A stretch of 37,375 bases of DNA from positions 1 through 37,375 of the forward strand of contig JASJAY010000056.1 of assembly GCA_030066775.1 (NCBI GenBank). Direction: 5' to 3'. Position numbers and translations under genes: made by a program. Under the pieces are notes generated by a model. The model was given only the letters and a program-made list of their open reading frames with translations. It made no database searches and was not told the origin of the DNA. Positions within the stretch are counted from its first letter, which is position 1, and each line of letters starts with the position of its first letter. Below, piece after piece: positions 15,429 through 23,333 of the stretch. This DNA is from Planctomycetota bacterium. Its GTDB lineage: Bacteria > Planctomycetota > PLA2 > JAEUHO01.

Positions 15429-16609
15429 CACTTCGGCTTCTTCGCCATCGCCTTCCGGCAGCGATCGAGCGTCATCACGACGTACCCGGTGCCGTAGTAC
15501 TTGTGGAACTGGAAGAGCTGGTAGTCCCAGAACGAGCCGTCGGGCTCCTGCAGCGGCGCAAGGCGCGCGACGATCTGCTTCGCGTAGACGGCTGCCTTGT
15601 CGGCCGGCACGTCGTCGAACATCAGCGCGGCGTAGTAGTAGCCGTAGAACACGAAGTAGCCCGAGTTCTGGTACCAGGACTCGTGCGGCCGCGGGTACTT
15701 GCGCGCGATCATCAGGAAGTGGCCGTACTTCTCGAGGTCCTCGAACGCCTTGATCGTGAACTTGGGCTTCAGCTTCTTGAGCTCGGCCTCGTCCTTCGAC
15801 CAGCGCAGCGTGGCCTCGAGGCAGGCCGGCGTGCGTGCCAGGCTGCCCTTGATCTGGTTCACGTTGACCTGCGGTGCGTAGCGGAAGCGCAGGGAGTAGA
15901 GGTAGCTGTTGTCGGGCTTGCGCGAGTCGCGGATGACCGTCAAGCCGCGCTTGATCAGGCGCTCGGGCACCTTCACGCCCTGCTCCGCCGCCATGTGCAG
16001 CGCCGTCAGGCCGGTCGCCGTCGTGAACGCCGTCGAGCCGGGGCCTGGATCGCGCCCCTTCACGCCGAAGTTGTAGTAGCCCCAGCCGCCCTCGACGAAC
16101 TCGAAGTTCGCGAGCCGCTTCACATCGATCGCCGCCTCGGCGCGCAGCTTCGCCTTGCGCTCCGGGTCCTTCTCGCGCGCGATCAGCCGCGCGAACGTCG
16201 CCAACGAGTAGGCGTGGGCCCACGTGTTGTAGAGCGTGTTCGGCGAGACGCGGCGAACGCCGTGGTTCTTCACCAGCCAGGCGGCACCGCGCTCGATCGC
16301 CTTCTCGACCTTGGGATCCGTCCCCCCCGCCTCGATCAGCGCGGCGAGGGCGAGCGCGGACGAGGCGACCTGGAAGGCCTGCTGGCTGCCCGGTACCGGC
16401 GCATAGATGTCGTACAGGTTGCTCGCGGGCGAACCCCAGGACCCGTCCCGATTCTGGGAGGTCACGAGGAACTGGACGCCCTTCTGGATGGTCTCCTCCA
16501 GCGTGGGCGGCTTCTTCGCGGGCTCGGGCTCCGCCGCGGCGGGCGCGTGGGCGCCCAGGACGCAGAGGCAAACGAGCAGCAGCAGGCGAGCGCGGCGGAT
16601 CACGGGCAT
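15428..16609 (-). CDS. Secreted protein with prenyltransferase/squalene-oxidase (QW) repeats
   Basis: The protein is 393 aa. A signal peptide (residues 1-26, ending AHAPAAA) is followed by an alpha-toroid type protein. QW-like motifs occur at 52-59 ('QNRDGSWG'), near 'EGGWGYYNF' and near the end ('QEPDGSFWDYQLF'), with a regular array of helices between them ('AFQVASSALALAALIEAGG', 'ATGLTALHMAAEQG'). Squalene/oxidosqualene cyclases and prenyltransferases share this fold, but the catalytic DxDD motif is absent and the protein is exported. It is more likely a binding or scaffold protein of the type abundant in Planctomycetota. The gene starts 4 nt after the HlyD-like gene ends. Confidence 0.85.
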   Translation of the reverse strand: MPVIRRARLLLLVCLCVLGAHAPAAAEPEPAKKPPTLEETIQKGVQFLVTSQNRDGSWGSPASNLYDIYAPVPGSQQAFQVASSALALAALIEAGGTDPKVEKAIERGAAWLVKNHGVRRVSPNTLYNTWAHAYSLATFARLIAREKDPERKAKLRAEAAIDVKRLANFEFVEGGWGYYNFGVKGRDPGPGSTAFTTATGLTALHMAAEQGVKVPERLIKRGLTVIRDSRKPDNSYLYSLRFRYAPQVNVNQIKGSLARTPACLEATLRWSKDEAELKKLKPKFTIKAFEDLEKYGHFLMIARKYPRPHESWYQNSGYFVFYGYYYAALMFDDVPADKAAVYAKQIVARLAPLQEPDGSFWDYQLFQFHKYYGTGYVVMTLDRCRKAMAKKPK

Positions 16610-16613
16610 CAGC

Positions 16614-18083
16614 CTACTTGTCGTCCTCGGACTTCTCGTCCGACTTTGCGTCGTCCTTGTCCTTCGCGTCCGGCTTCGGGGCCTCGACCAGGACCTTCTC
16701 GCCTTCCTTCAGGCCCTTGGCAACGCTCACGAGCCCCGCGCGCGCCTTGCCGGGCACGATCGCGACGGGCTTCGGGCCGTCGTTCCCCACCACGTAGACG
16801 ACCGTGTTGCCGTCGACGTTCGCGATCGCCGTCGCGGGCACGACGAGCGCCGGCTCGCTGGTCGTTACCATGATCGAGATCTCGCAGGCCATGCCCGGGA
16901 AGATGCGCTCGTCCGTTTCTTCGACGGCGAGCTTGACCGCGAACTTGCCCTTCGCGCTGATGCGCGAGACCTTCGCGACCTTCGCGCGCAGCGTCGTGCT
17001 CTTGTCGGCCAGGGGCGTGATGCCCGCACCGAGTCCGGCCTTGACCTGCAGCACGTCCTTCTCGGCGACGCTCGTCTCCACGTGCATCGGGCCGGCGGTG
17101 AGGATCGTCATCAGCGGCGAGCCGGACTTGACGCGCTCGCCGGCCTCGAGCTTCTCCGCCATCGCGTCGTAGCCCTTCCAGCCGCTGCTCCAGGCGCCCG
17201 GATGCAGCACGCCCTGGACGGGTGCGCGCAGCTCGAGCTGGGCCTCGTCCTTCTTCAGCTTCTCGAGCTTCTCCTCCACGTCGCGCAGACCCATGCGGGC
17301 CTTCTTCAGCTCGAGGTAGGCCTTCTCGAGCTCGGCGTCCGAGGAGTCCATCACCTTCTCGTAGGAGAGCTTGGCCTGCTCGAGCTTGAGCTGGCGATCT
17401 TCGCGATCCCGGCCCCTCGTCTTCTTCAGCCAGCGCTCGTGGCGGCGCTCGCTGAACTTCATGCTCTTCTCCGACCGCTTGAGCGAGCGACGGGCGCGCT
17501 TGAGCACGATCTCCTCGGTCTCCTCCGTCAGGTCGTCCGAGGTGTACATCTTCTCGAGCTGGGCGTACTCCTCGCGCTGGTTCTCGAGGCGGTCGCGGCG
17601 CGACTGCATGCTCTGCTCGCGCTCCTCGAAGCGCATCGTCTCGTCCTCGGCCGCGAAGAAGGCGAAGTCGTCCTGGGCCCGCTTGTACTTGCGCTCGGCG
17701 TCGATCTTCGCGAGGCGCAGCGAGACCTGGCGGCGCCGGAACGACTTCTCCTGCAGCTCGAACTTCAGGCGCGAGAGCTCGGCGTCGATCTGGGCGCGCT
17801 CCATCTGGCGCTCGTACCACTTGCGCTTGAAGCGGATCAGCGGCTGGCCCTCCTCGACGGGCCCGAACGGCGCGACCTCCTCGATCTCGAACGGGCCGCC
17901 GTAGGCCTCGACGTCGATCTCGATGGCGTGTGCGTCGGCCGGCACGAAGGTGCCCTTGGCCTCGACCACATCGCCGAAGGGAATGCGCTTGACCTCGACC
18001 GTCTTGGGCTCTTCGGCCGTGGCCGGAGCACAGACGAGGCAGACGACGAACAGGAGCGCGAGAGAGCGGATGGGCCGGGGCAT
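16614..18083 (-). CDS. HlyD-family periplasmic adaptor (membrane fusion protein)
   Basis: The protein is 489 aa from the ATG at 18083, with GGAGG five bases upstream. Residues 1-25 are a signal peptide. About 85-280 form a very long, highly charged coiled coil (rich in K, R, E and 'LEKLKK'-type heptads), longer than in most RND adaptors. 'ELRAPVQGVLHPG' marks the return of the lipoyl/barrel-sandwich part, followed by a beta-barrel ('FPGMACEISIMV') and the membrane-proximal domain ('ALVVPATAIANVDGNTVVYVV'). The tail is lysine/aspartate-rich. The family bridges an inner-membrane transporter to an outer-membrane channel, yet neither partner is in this operon. It is first in an operon with the QW-repeat, TrmH and unknown genes. 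Confidence 0.88.
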   Translation of the reverse strand: MPRPIRSLALLFVVCLVCAPATAEEPKTVEVKRIPFGDVVEAKGTFVPADAHAIEIDVEAYGGPFEIEEVAPFGPVEEGQPLIRFKRKWYERQMERAQIDAELSRLKFELQEKSFRRRQVSLRLAKIDAERKYKRAQDDFAFFAAEDETMRFEEREQSMQSRRDRLENQREEYAQLEKMYTSDDLTEETEEIVLKRARRSLKRSEKSMKFSERRHERWLKKTRGRDREDRQLKLEQAKLSYEKVMDSSDAELEKAYLELKKARMGLRDVEEKLEKLKKDEAQLELRAPVQGVLHPGAWSSGWKGYDAMAEKLEAGERVKSGSPLMTILTAGPMHVETSVAEKDVLQVKAGLGAGITPLADKSTTLRAKVAKVSRISAKGKFAVKLAVEETDERIFPGMACEISIMVTTSEPALVVPATAIANVDGNTVVYVVGNDGPKPVAIVPGKARAGLVSVAKGLKEGEKVLVEAPKPDAKDKDDAKSDEKSEDDK

Positions 18084-18127
18084 GCACACCTCCAGGAAGC
18101 GGGACGGGCCGCCACCGTAGGGGCTTG

Positions 18128-18216
18128 GGGACGGCTGCGCAATGGATGGGACGGCTGCCTCCCATCGCTACGCCCAGGCACGGTCCTTCGGGCCCGCGGC
18201 GGATACCCTCGGGCCC
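18128..18216. repeat. Two pairs of direct repeats in a divergent intergenic region
   Basis: GGGACGGCTGC occurs at 18128-18138 and again at 18148-18158 (period 20). TCGGGCCC occurs at 18188-18195 and 18209-18216 (period 21). Both periods are about two helical turns, so each pair would face one side of the DNA. They lie between the HlyD gene and the monooxygenase/reductase gene. A regulatory role is inferred only. Confidence 0.35.
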
Positions 18217-18264
18217 AAGGTCATCGCCCCGCGTAGCGCGCGGCGGCATGGCAGCGGAGAGCCC

Positions 18265-20586
18265 ATGCGAATCCTCGGCGTCGGCGCGGGACCCGGCAAC
18301 CTCTACTTCAGCATCCTGATGAAGAAGGCCTTCCCGGAGGCCGAGATCCGACTCATGGAGCGCAACTCCCCGGACGCCACCTTCGGCTGGGGCGTGGTGT
18401 TCTCCGACGAGACCCTGGGCCACTTCGAGGTCGCCGATCCGGAGTCGTACGCGCGGATCACCGAGGAGTTCGCGTACTGGACGGACATCGACAACTTCCA
18501 CCAGGACGTCTGCGTCCGCAGCACGGGCCACGGGTTCTGCGGCATGTCGCGCAAGCGGCTGCTGCAGATCTTCCACGCGCGCTGCGAGGAGCTCGGCGTC
18601 GCCATCGAATTCGAGCGCGACGTGGAGGACATCGACGCGGTCAAGGCCGACTGCGACCTCCTGCTGGGCGGCGACGGCGTGAAGAGCCTGATCCGCGACC
18701 AATACGCCGAGACGTTCCAGCCGTCGCTCGACTGGCGTAAGTGCAAGTTCACGTGGCTCGGTACGGACAAGCCGCTCGAGGCGTTCACGTTCATCTTCCG
18801 CGCGAACGAGGCCGGCCTGTTCCAGGTCCACGCCTACCCCTTCGAGCCCAACCTCTCGACGTTCATCGTCGAGTGCCACGAAGACGTCTGGAAGCGCGCC
18901 GGCCTCGACCAGGCGAGCGAAGAGGAGACGATCGCGTACTTCGAGGCGCTCTTCGCCGATCACCTCGAGGGCGGCTATCGCCTGCTGGGCAACAAGAGCA
19001 TCTGGCGCACGTTCCCCACCGTACGCAACGCGTGCTGGCACCACGAGAACGTCGTGCTGCTCGGCGACGCGGCGCACACGGCCCACTTCTCCATCGGCTC
19101 GGGCACGAAGCTGGCCATGGAGGACGCGATCTCCTTGGTCGAGGCGTTCAAGGTCCACGGCACCGACGACGTGCCGAAGGTGCTCGCGGCGTACGAGGCG
19201 AGCCGGCGGCTGGAGGAGATCAAGATCCAGAAGGCCGCGCAGCCGAGCCTCGAGTGGTTCGAGCACACGGCGCGCTACATGGACCAGGACCCGATCCAGT
19301 TCACCTTCAACCTGATGACGCGCTCGAAGCGCATCACGTACGACAACCTGGCCGTTCGCGATCCCGAGTTCATCGAGCGCGTCGCGGCGAACCACGCCGA
19401 GAACCTCGGCATCACCACCACGCCGCCGCCGGCGCCGATGTTCACGCCGTTCACCGCCGGCAACATGGAGCTCGCCAACCGCGTGGTCGTCTCGCCGATG
19501 TGCATGTACTCGGCTGTCGACGGCACGCCGAACGACTGGCACCTCGTCCACCTGGGCGCGCTCGCCGTCGGCGGCGCGGGACTCGTGATCACGGAGATGA
19601 CGAACGTCTCCGCCGAAGGACGGATCACGCACGGCTGCGCAGGCATCTACTCCGACGAGAACGAGGCGGGCTGGAAGCGCGTCGTCGACTTCGTCCACGA
19701 GCAGTCTGCGGCGAAGATCGGCATGCAGCTCGGGCACGCGGGACGCAAGGCCTCCTGCAACCTGCCCTGGGAAGGCGACGACCCGTTGCGGGACGACACC
19801 GCCTGGACCCCGCTGGGCCCCTCGGCCACGCCGTTCGACGCGGACTGGCCCACGCCGCACGAGATGTCGCGCGAGGACATGGATCGCGTGACGGCGGAGT
19901 ACGTCGAGGCGACGCAGCGCGCGGCGCGGGCCGGGTTCGACATGGTCGAGCTGCACATGGCCCACGGCTACCTGCTCTCGACCTTCATCTCGCCCCTCTC
20001 CAATCGTCGTACCGACGACTACGGCGGCTCGCTCGGCAACCGCGCGCGCTTCCCGCTGGAGGTGCTGCGGGCGGTACGCGAGGCGTGGCCGGCGGAGAAG
20101 CCGGTGTTCGTGCGCATCTCGGCCACGGACTGGCTCGACGACGAAGGCGGCCTCACGATCGACGAGTCGGTCGAGCTCGCGCGCATGCTCAAGGCAAACG
20201 GCTGCGCGGTCGTGGACGTCTCGACCGCGGGCAACGTGCCGGAGTCGGCGCCCGAGTACGGGCGGATGTACCAGGTGCCGTTCGCCGAGCGCATCCGCTA
20301 CGAGGCCGAGGTGCCCGTGATGGCCGTCGGGGCCATCCTGGGTGCCGACCACGTGAACACGATCGTGGCCGCCGGTCGTGCGGACCTCTGCGCGCTCGCG
20401 CGTCCGCACCTGATCAACCCGCACCTCACGATGCAGGCCGCGGGCCGCTACTTCGCCGACGACCAGCCGTGGCCTCGGCAGTACCTGCCCGCGCGTCCCA
20501 AGCGCAAGCAGGAGCCGCCCTCGTTCCTGGAGCGGCTCGGTCGCCAAGGGCCGCGCATCCGGCACGCACCGCGGCGCGACGCCTGA
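18265..20586 (+). CDS. Bifunctional flavin monooxygenase / OYE-type reductase (2-aminobenzoyl-CoA or salicylyl-CoA type)
   Basis: The protein is 773 aa from the ATG at 18265 (GGAGA four bases ahead). Residues 1-375 are an FAD monooxygenase: 'GVGAGPGNLYFS' for the ADP-binding loop and 'LLGDAAHTAHFSIGSGTKLAMED' in outline for the GD motif (267-287). Residues 390-735 are an Old Yellow Enzyme domain of the YqjM class: C413 in 'SPMCMYS', 'QLGHAGRKAS' (488-497), and H564/H567/Y569 in 'HMAHGY', matching the YqjM substrate-binding set. This fusion is the architecture of 2-aminobenzoyl-CoA monooxygenase/reductase and of annotated salicylyl-CoA 5-hydroxylases, which hydroxylate and then partly reduce the ring. 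No CoA ligase, thioesterase or beta-oxidation gene is adjacent, so the substrate is open. Confidence 0.9.
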   Translation: MRILGVGAGPGNLYFSILMKKAFPEAEIRLMERNSPDATFGWGVVFSDETLGHFEVADPESYARITEEFAYWTDIDNFHQDVCVRSTGHGFCGMSRKRLLQIFHARCEELGVAIEFERDVEDIDAVKADCDLLLGGDGVKSLIRDQYAETFQPSLDWRKCKFTWLGTDKPLEAFTFIFRANEAGLFQVHAYPFEPNLSTFIVECHEDVWKRAGLDQASEEETIAYFEALFADHLEGGYRLLGNKSIWRTFPTVRNACWHHENVVLLGDAAHTAHFSIGSGTKLAMEDAISLVEAFKVHGTDDVPKVLAAYEASRRLEEIKIQKAAQPSLEWFEHTARYMDQDPIQFTFNLMTRSKRITYDNLAVRDPEFIERVAANHAENLGITTTPPPAPMFTPFTAGNMELANRVVVSPMCMYSAVDGTPNDWHLVHLGALAVGGAGLVITEMTNVSAEGRITHGCAGIYSDENEAGWKRVVDFVHEQSAAKIGMQLGHAGRKASCNLPWEGDDPLRDDTAWTPLGPSATPFDADWPTPHEMSREDMDRVTAEYVEATQRAARAGFDMVELHMAHGYLLSTFISPLSNRRTDDYGGSLGNRARFPLEVLRAVREAWPAEKPVFVRISATDWLDDEGGLTIDESVELARMLKANGCAVVDVSTAGNVPESAPEYGRMYQVPFAERIRYEAEVPVMAVGAILGADHVNTIVAAGRADLCALARPHLINPHLTMQAAGRYFADDQPWPRQYLPARPKRKQEPPSFLERLGRQGPRIRHAPRRDA

Positions 20587-20590
20587 GCCG

Positions 20591-21457
20591 TCACGCCGCG
20601 CCGAGCGGGCCGCGCAGGGCGCCGATCGCGTCCTCGAGCGCATCGCGCTCGGGGTCGCCGTCGAGCTCGCCACGCCGCAGCAGCCAGTCGAGGATCACGA
20701 GCGCGACGTTCGTCTTGAACGCGCGCGTCGTGCGCAGCGTGTCGATGACGCGCGCGAGGGGCCACAGCTCGAACGCGTCGACCTCGCCGTCCTGCGGGCG
20801 CGGGCGAAAGTCGCTCGGCAGCGCCAGATCGAACACGAAGGTCGTGTCGTCGTGGAAGCCGTACTCGTCCTCGAAGCGGTACGTGAGGCGATGGATGGGC
20901 GTCAGCCCGCCGAGCAGCGTGTCGGGAAGGCCGGCCTCCTCCGCGCACTCCTTGCGCAGGTTCGCCTCGACCCCGAGCCCGAGAGGCTGCCCGCCGCCCA
21001 CGAGGTGATCCAGGCGACCGGGGAAGGTGGGCTTCGCCGCGGCCCGCCGCGCGATCCACAGCCGGGGGCCCGCGGCGCCATCCACGAAGCCGTTGAGGTG
21101 CACGCCGAACGCGGGCGTGCCGAACGCCCCGACGGCGCCGCGCTCGAGGGCGAACGCGGGTGCGTCATCGAAGCGCCGGCTGACGGGGTAGAGCTCGCCG
21201 CGCCGCGCGCCGAAGAGCCCCCGCGGGTAGAGCGCGTCCACGACGGCCCCCACGGCCTGCGTGCGCAACGCAGCGGTGTGCAGATCGGGATGGAGCGCGA
21301 GCCCGTCTCCGGCGGGCACGAAGACGTCCGGAAAGCCCGTGAGCGCCTCGGCCAAGGCCGGCGTCAGGCGGCCCCGCACGGCGCCCTCGACGCGCAGCGG
21401 GACGCGCCCTCCCGGGTCGTGGCGGGTGCAGGCGTGGACCCGATCGAGAAGGCTCAT
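20591..21457 (-). CDS. Nudix hydrolase of the DUF4743 type
   Basis: The protein is 288 aa. An N-terminal domain of about 110 residues (the DUF4743-like part found with eukaryotic and bacterial thiamine-diphosphate-related Nudix enzymes) precedes a Nudix domain (about 115-255). The Nudix box at 154-176 reads 'GGQPLGLGVEANLRKECAEEAGL' in outline: it keeps the final KE-x2-EE-x-GL metal-binding core (K169, E170, E173, E174) but has leucine where the classical first Glu sits, as is usual in this subgroup. It probably cleaves a nucleoside or thiamine diphosphate derivative. It converges 4 nt from the monooxygenase stop and is divergent from the DUF455 gene. Confidence 0.85.
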   Translation of the reverse strand: MSLLDRVHACTRHDPGGRVPLRVEGAVRGRLTPALAEALTGFPDVFVPAGDGLALHPDLHTAALRTQAVGAVVDALYPRGLFGARRGELYPVSRRFDDAPAFALERGAVGAFGTPAFGVHLNGFVDGAAGPRLWIARRAAAKPTFPGRLDHLVGGGQPLGLGVEANLRKECAEEAGLPDTLLGGLTPIHRLTYRFEDEYGFHDDTTFVFDLALPSDFRPRPQDGEVDAFELWPLARVIDTLRTTRAFKTNVALVILDWLLRRGELDGDPERDALEDAIGALRGPLGAA

Positions 21458-21519
21458 CCGGCCCCTACAGCGACGAAAACGAATCTCGCCAATCCGGCGT
21501 CTTCGGATCTACTGATGCC

Positions 21520-22326
21520 ATGGAACTGCGGGAACACGCCTGGGACATCCTCCGCGCGCGGACCCTGCGCGCGAAGCTCGAACCGCCGCCCCCCGGTCTC
21601 ACTGACGAGAAACCGCGTCCGGGCTACCGCCTGACCGCGCCCGTGCGCCCGGCCAGCCTCGCGATGGAGATGCATCGCCAGGCGAAGGTGCCGCCGGCGG
21701 ACGCGATGCACGATCCCGCCCAGAAGATCCGCATCCTGCACGCGCTCGCCAATCACGAGCTGCAGGCGGCCGAGCTCTTCGCCTGGGCCATCCTCGCGTT
21801 CCCCGACGCGCCCGCGGAGTTCCGCCAGGGCCTGATCAAGATCATGACGGACGAGCAGCGCCACTGCGCCATGTACGTGCGGCGCATCCACGGCCTCGGC
21901 GGCCGCTTTGGCGCGTTCCCCGTTTCGTCCCAGTTCTGGAAGGCGATCCAGGAGGTCGAGACCCCGCTGCAGTTCATCTGCACCATGGGCCTCACGTTCG
22001 AGAACGCCAACCTCGACTTCGCCGTCGAGTACATCGACGCGGCGCGCGCAATCGGCGACACCGAGACGGCGCGCATCCTCGAGATGGTGCACGGCGACGA
22101 GATCGGTCATGTCGCGTTCGCCTGGTTCTGGCTCGAGCGCTGGAAGCCGGCGGGCATCGACGCGTGGGCCACGTACTGCGCGAACGTGAAGCCGCCGCTC
22201 GGGCCCGAGCGCGCACGCGGTGCGACCTTCGACACGCGCAGCCGCCAGGAGGCGGGCTTCGACGACGCGTTCATCGACAACCTGCGGGCGACCGACCCCA
22301 CGAAGCCCGGGGGCGCCCCGCGGTGA
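21520..22326 (+). CDS. DUF455 ferritin-like diiron protein
   Basis: The protein is 268 aa. The helical core holds a full ferritin-like carboxylate-bridged metal set: E80 or E85 in 'NHELQAAELFAWAI', E112-x2-H115 in 'DEQRH', E161 in 'FENANLDF' and E194-x2-H197 in 'DEIGH'. This is the E...ExxH...E...ExxH pattern of diiron oxidases and rubrerythrin/MiaE-like enzymes. DUF455 has no settled function that I know of. The stop codon overlaps the GTG start of the ATP-grasp gene (GTGA), so the two are probably translationally coupled and may act together. Confidence 0.88.
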   Translation: MELREHAWDILRARTLRAKLEPPPPGLTDEKPRPGYRLTAPVRPASLAMEMHRQAKVPPADAMHDPAQKIRILHALANHELQAAELFAWAILAFPDAPAEFRQGLIKIMTDEQRHCAMYVRRIHGLGGRFGAFPVSSQFWKAIQEVETPLQFICTMGLTFENANLDFAVEYIDAARAIGDTETARILEMVHGDEIGHVAFAWFWLERWKPAGIDAWATYCANVKPPLGPERARGATFDTRSRQEAGFDDAFIDNLRATDPTKPGGAPR

Positions 22327-23324
22327 CCGGTGGCGGCGGGTGCTTCGCCGCGAACCTCGACGTGGAGCAGACCTGGGCCCGCCGTGCGGGCCTCGCGCCC
22401 AAGCCCCTCTCGGCCCCCGCTCGGGAGCGGGCGTCGCGCTTGGGGCTGTTGTGCGCCGTGCTGTGGCCCGAGGCGGACGCCCTGTGGACTCTGGCACCCG
22501 TGGATGCCGCCTGCCGGCGTGACGCGCGGCTTCCCGCGCCGCGGCTCGTGTCGGGTCCCCCACCGACAGACGCCGTCGCCAGCTGGGGCGACGTCTCCAC
22601 CTGGCGGATCGGTCACCGGCGCTGGGCGTTCGAGCACTGGCAGGCGTGGGATACGGTCGTCCCGGAGGCAGGCTTCGTCTCGTCCCTGGACGCGGCGCAG
22701 GCCGCGCCGGCGTGGAACGGCGCGTGGGTGCTGAAGGCGCCGTTCGCGGCGGCGGGTCGCGATCGAATCACCGGCGACGGGCGTACAGCGGTGCGCGTGA
22801 AGCAGGCGGGGATCGAGCGGCTGCTCTCGACGTACGGCGAGCTCCTGCTGGAGCCCTGGATGGACCGGCTCGAGGACTACGGGTGCGTCGTCCACGGCGA
22901 CACCGTGCACGTCCATCGGCTCGAGGTCGACGGACGCGGGCGGTTCGAGGGCATCCGGACGGACGTGGGCGAAGGACTCGATGCGGCAGCGCTCGAGCGG
23001 CTGCACGCACTCGCTGGCATCGTGCGCCGGGACCTTGCGCAGGACGGCTACGCCGGCCCCTTCGGCTTCGACGCCTATCGCTACCGCGATCCGGACGGGG
23101 GCGAGTCGCTGCGCGCGCTGTGCGAGGTGAACCCGCGCTACACCTTCGGCCACGTCGCCACCGCCCTGCGTCCCCTGGCAGAGGACGCCTGGGGCCCCGG
23201 GGTGGACTATGCCCTGCGCGTGGGTGATCGCCCCGAAACCGAGCTCGAAGAGCGCGCGCTCTCGCTCGTGGGATCGCCGGATGGGGACCGATCCCATGCG
23301 TGGCTCACGCCATGCAGTGAGTAG
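22323..23324 (+). CDS. ATP-grasp domain protein
   Basis: The protein is 333 aa from a GTG at 22323 that overlaps the DUF455 stop. The reading frame is open further upstream, but that would lie inside DUF455. The ATP-grasp signature can be followed: K138 in 'WVLKAPF', glycine loop 'AAAGRDR' (142-148), 'ELLLEPWMDRLEDYG' (173-187) with E177, D250 in 'GFDAYRY', and metal/ATP ligands 'CEVNPRYTFG' (267-276; E268, N270). Residues 1-90 are a family-specific N-terminal region. Such enzymes usually join a carboxylate to an amine or thiol through an acyl-phosphate. The substrate is unknown; coupling to the diiron protein is the main clue. Confidence 0.8.
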   Translation: MTGGGGCFAANLDVEQTWARRAGLAPKPLSAPARERASRLGLLCAVLWPEADALWTLAPVDAACRRDARLPAPRLVSGPPPTDAVASWGDVSTWRIGHRRWAFEHWQAWDTVVPEAGFVSSLDAAQAAPAWNGAWVLKAPFAAAGRDRITGDGRTAVRVKQAGIERLLSTYGELLLEPWMDRLEDYGCVVHGDTVHVHRLEVDGRGRFEGIRTDVGEGLDAAALERLHALAGIVRRDLAQDGYAGPFGFDAYRYRDPDGGESLRALCEVNPRYTFGHVATALRPLAEDAWGPGVDYALRVGDRPETELEERALSLVGSPDGDRSHAWLTPCSE

Positions 23325-23333
23325 CATCCCCAT

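Noticed and set aside
15429-16571. Apparent N-terminal extension of the TrmH methylase through the QW-repeat gene.
   Set aside because: The extension is Arg/Gly-rich out-of-frame sequence; the ATG at 15428 with the TGATG overlap gives a standard-length SPOUT enzyme.
16609-20673. A 1354-codon open frame on the minus strand, mostly opposite the monooxygenase gene.
   Set aside because: Its protein is low-complexity Arg/Ala/Gly-rich without family motifs and overlaps well-supported genes on both strands; it is a GC-rich antisense shadow.
18741-21008. A 755-codon plus-strand frame within the monooxygenase/reductase gene.
   Set aside because: It is an out-of-frame Arg-rich translation of a gene whose true frame shows both flavoprotein domains.
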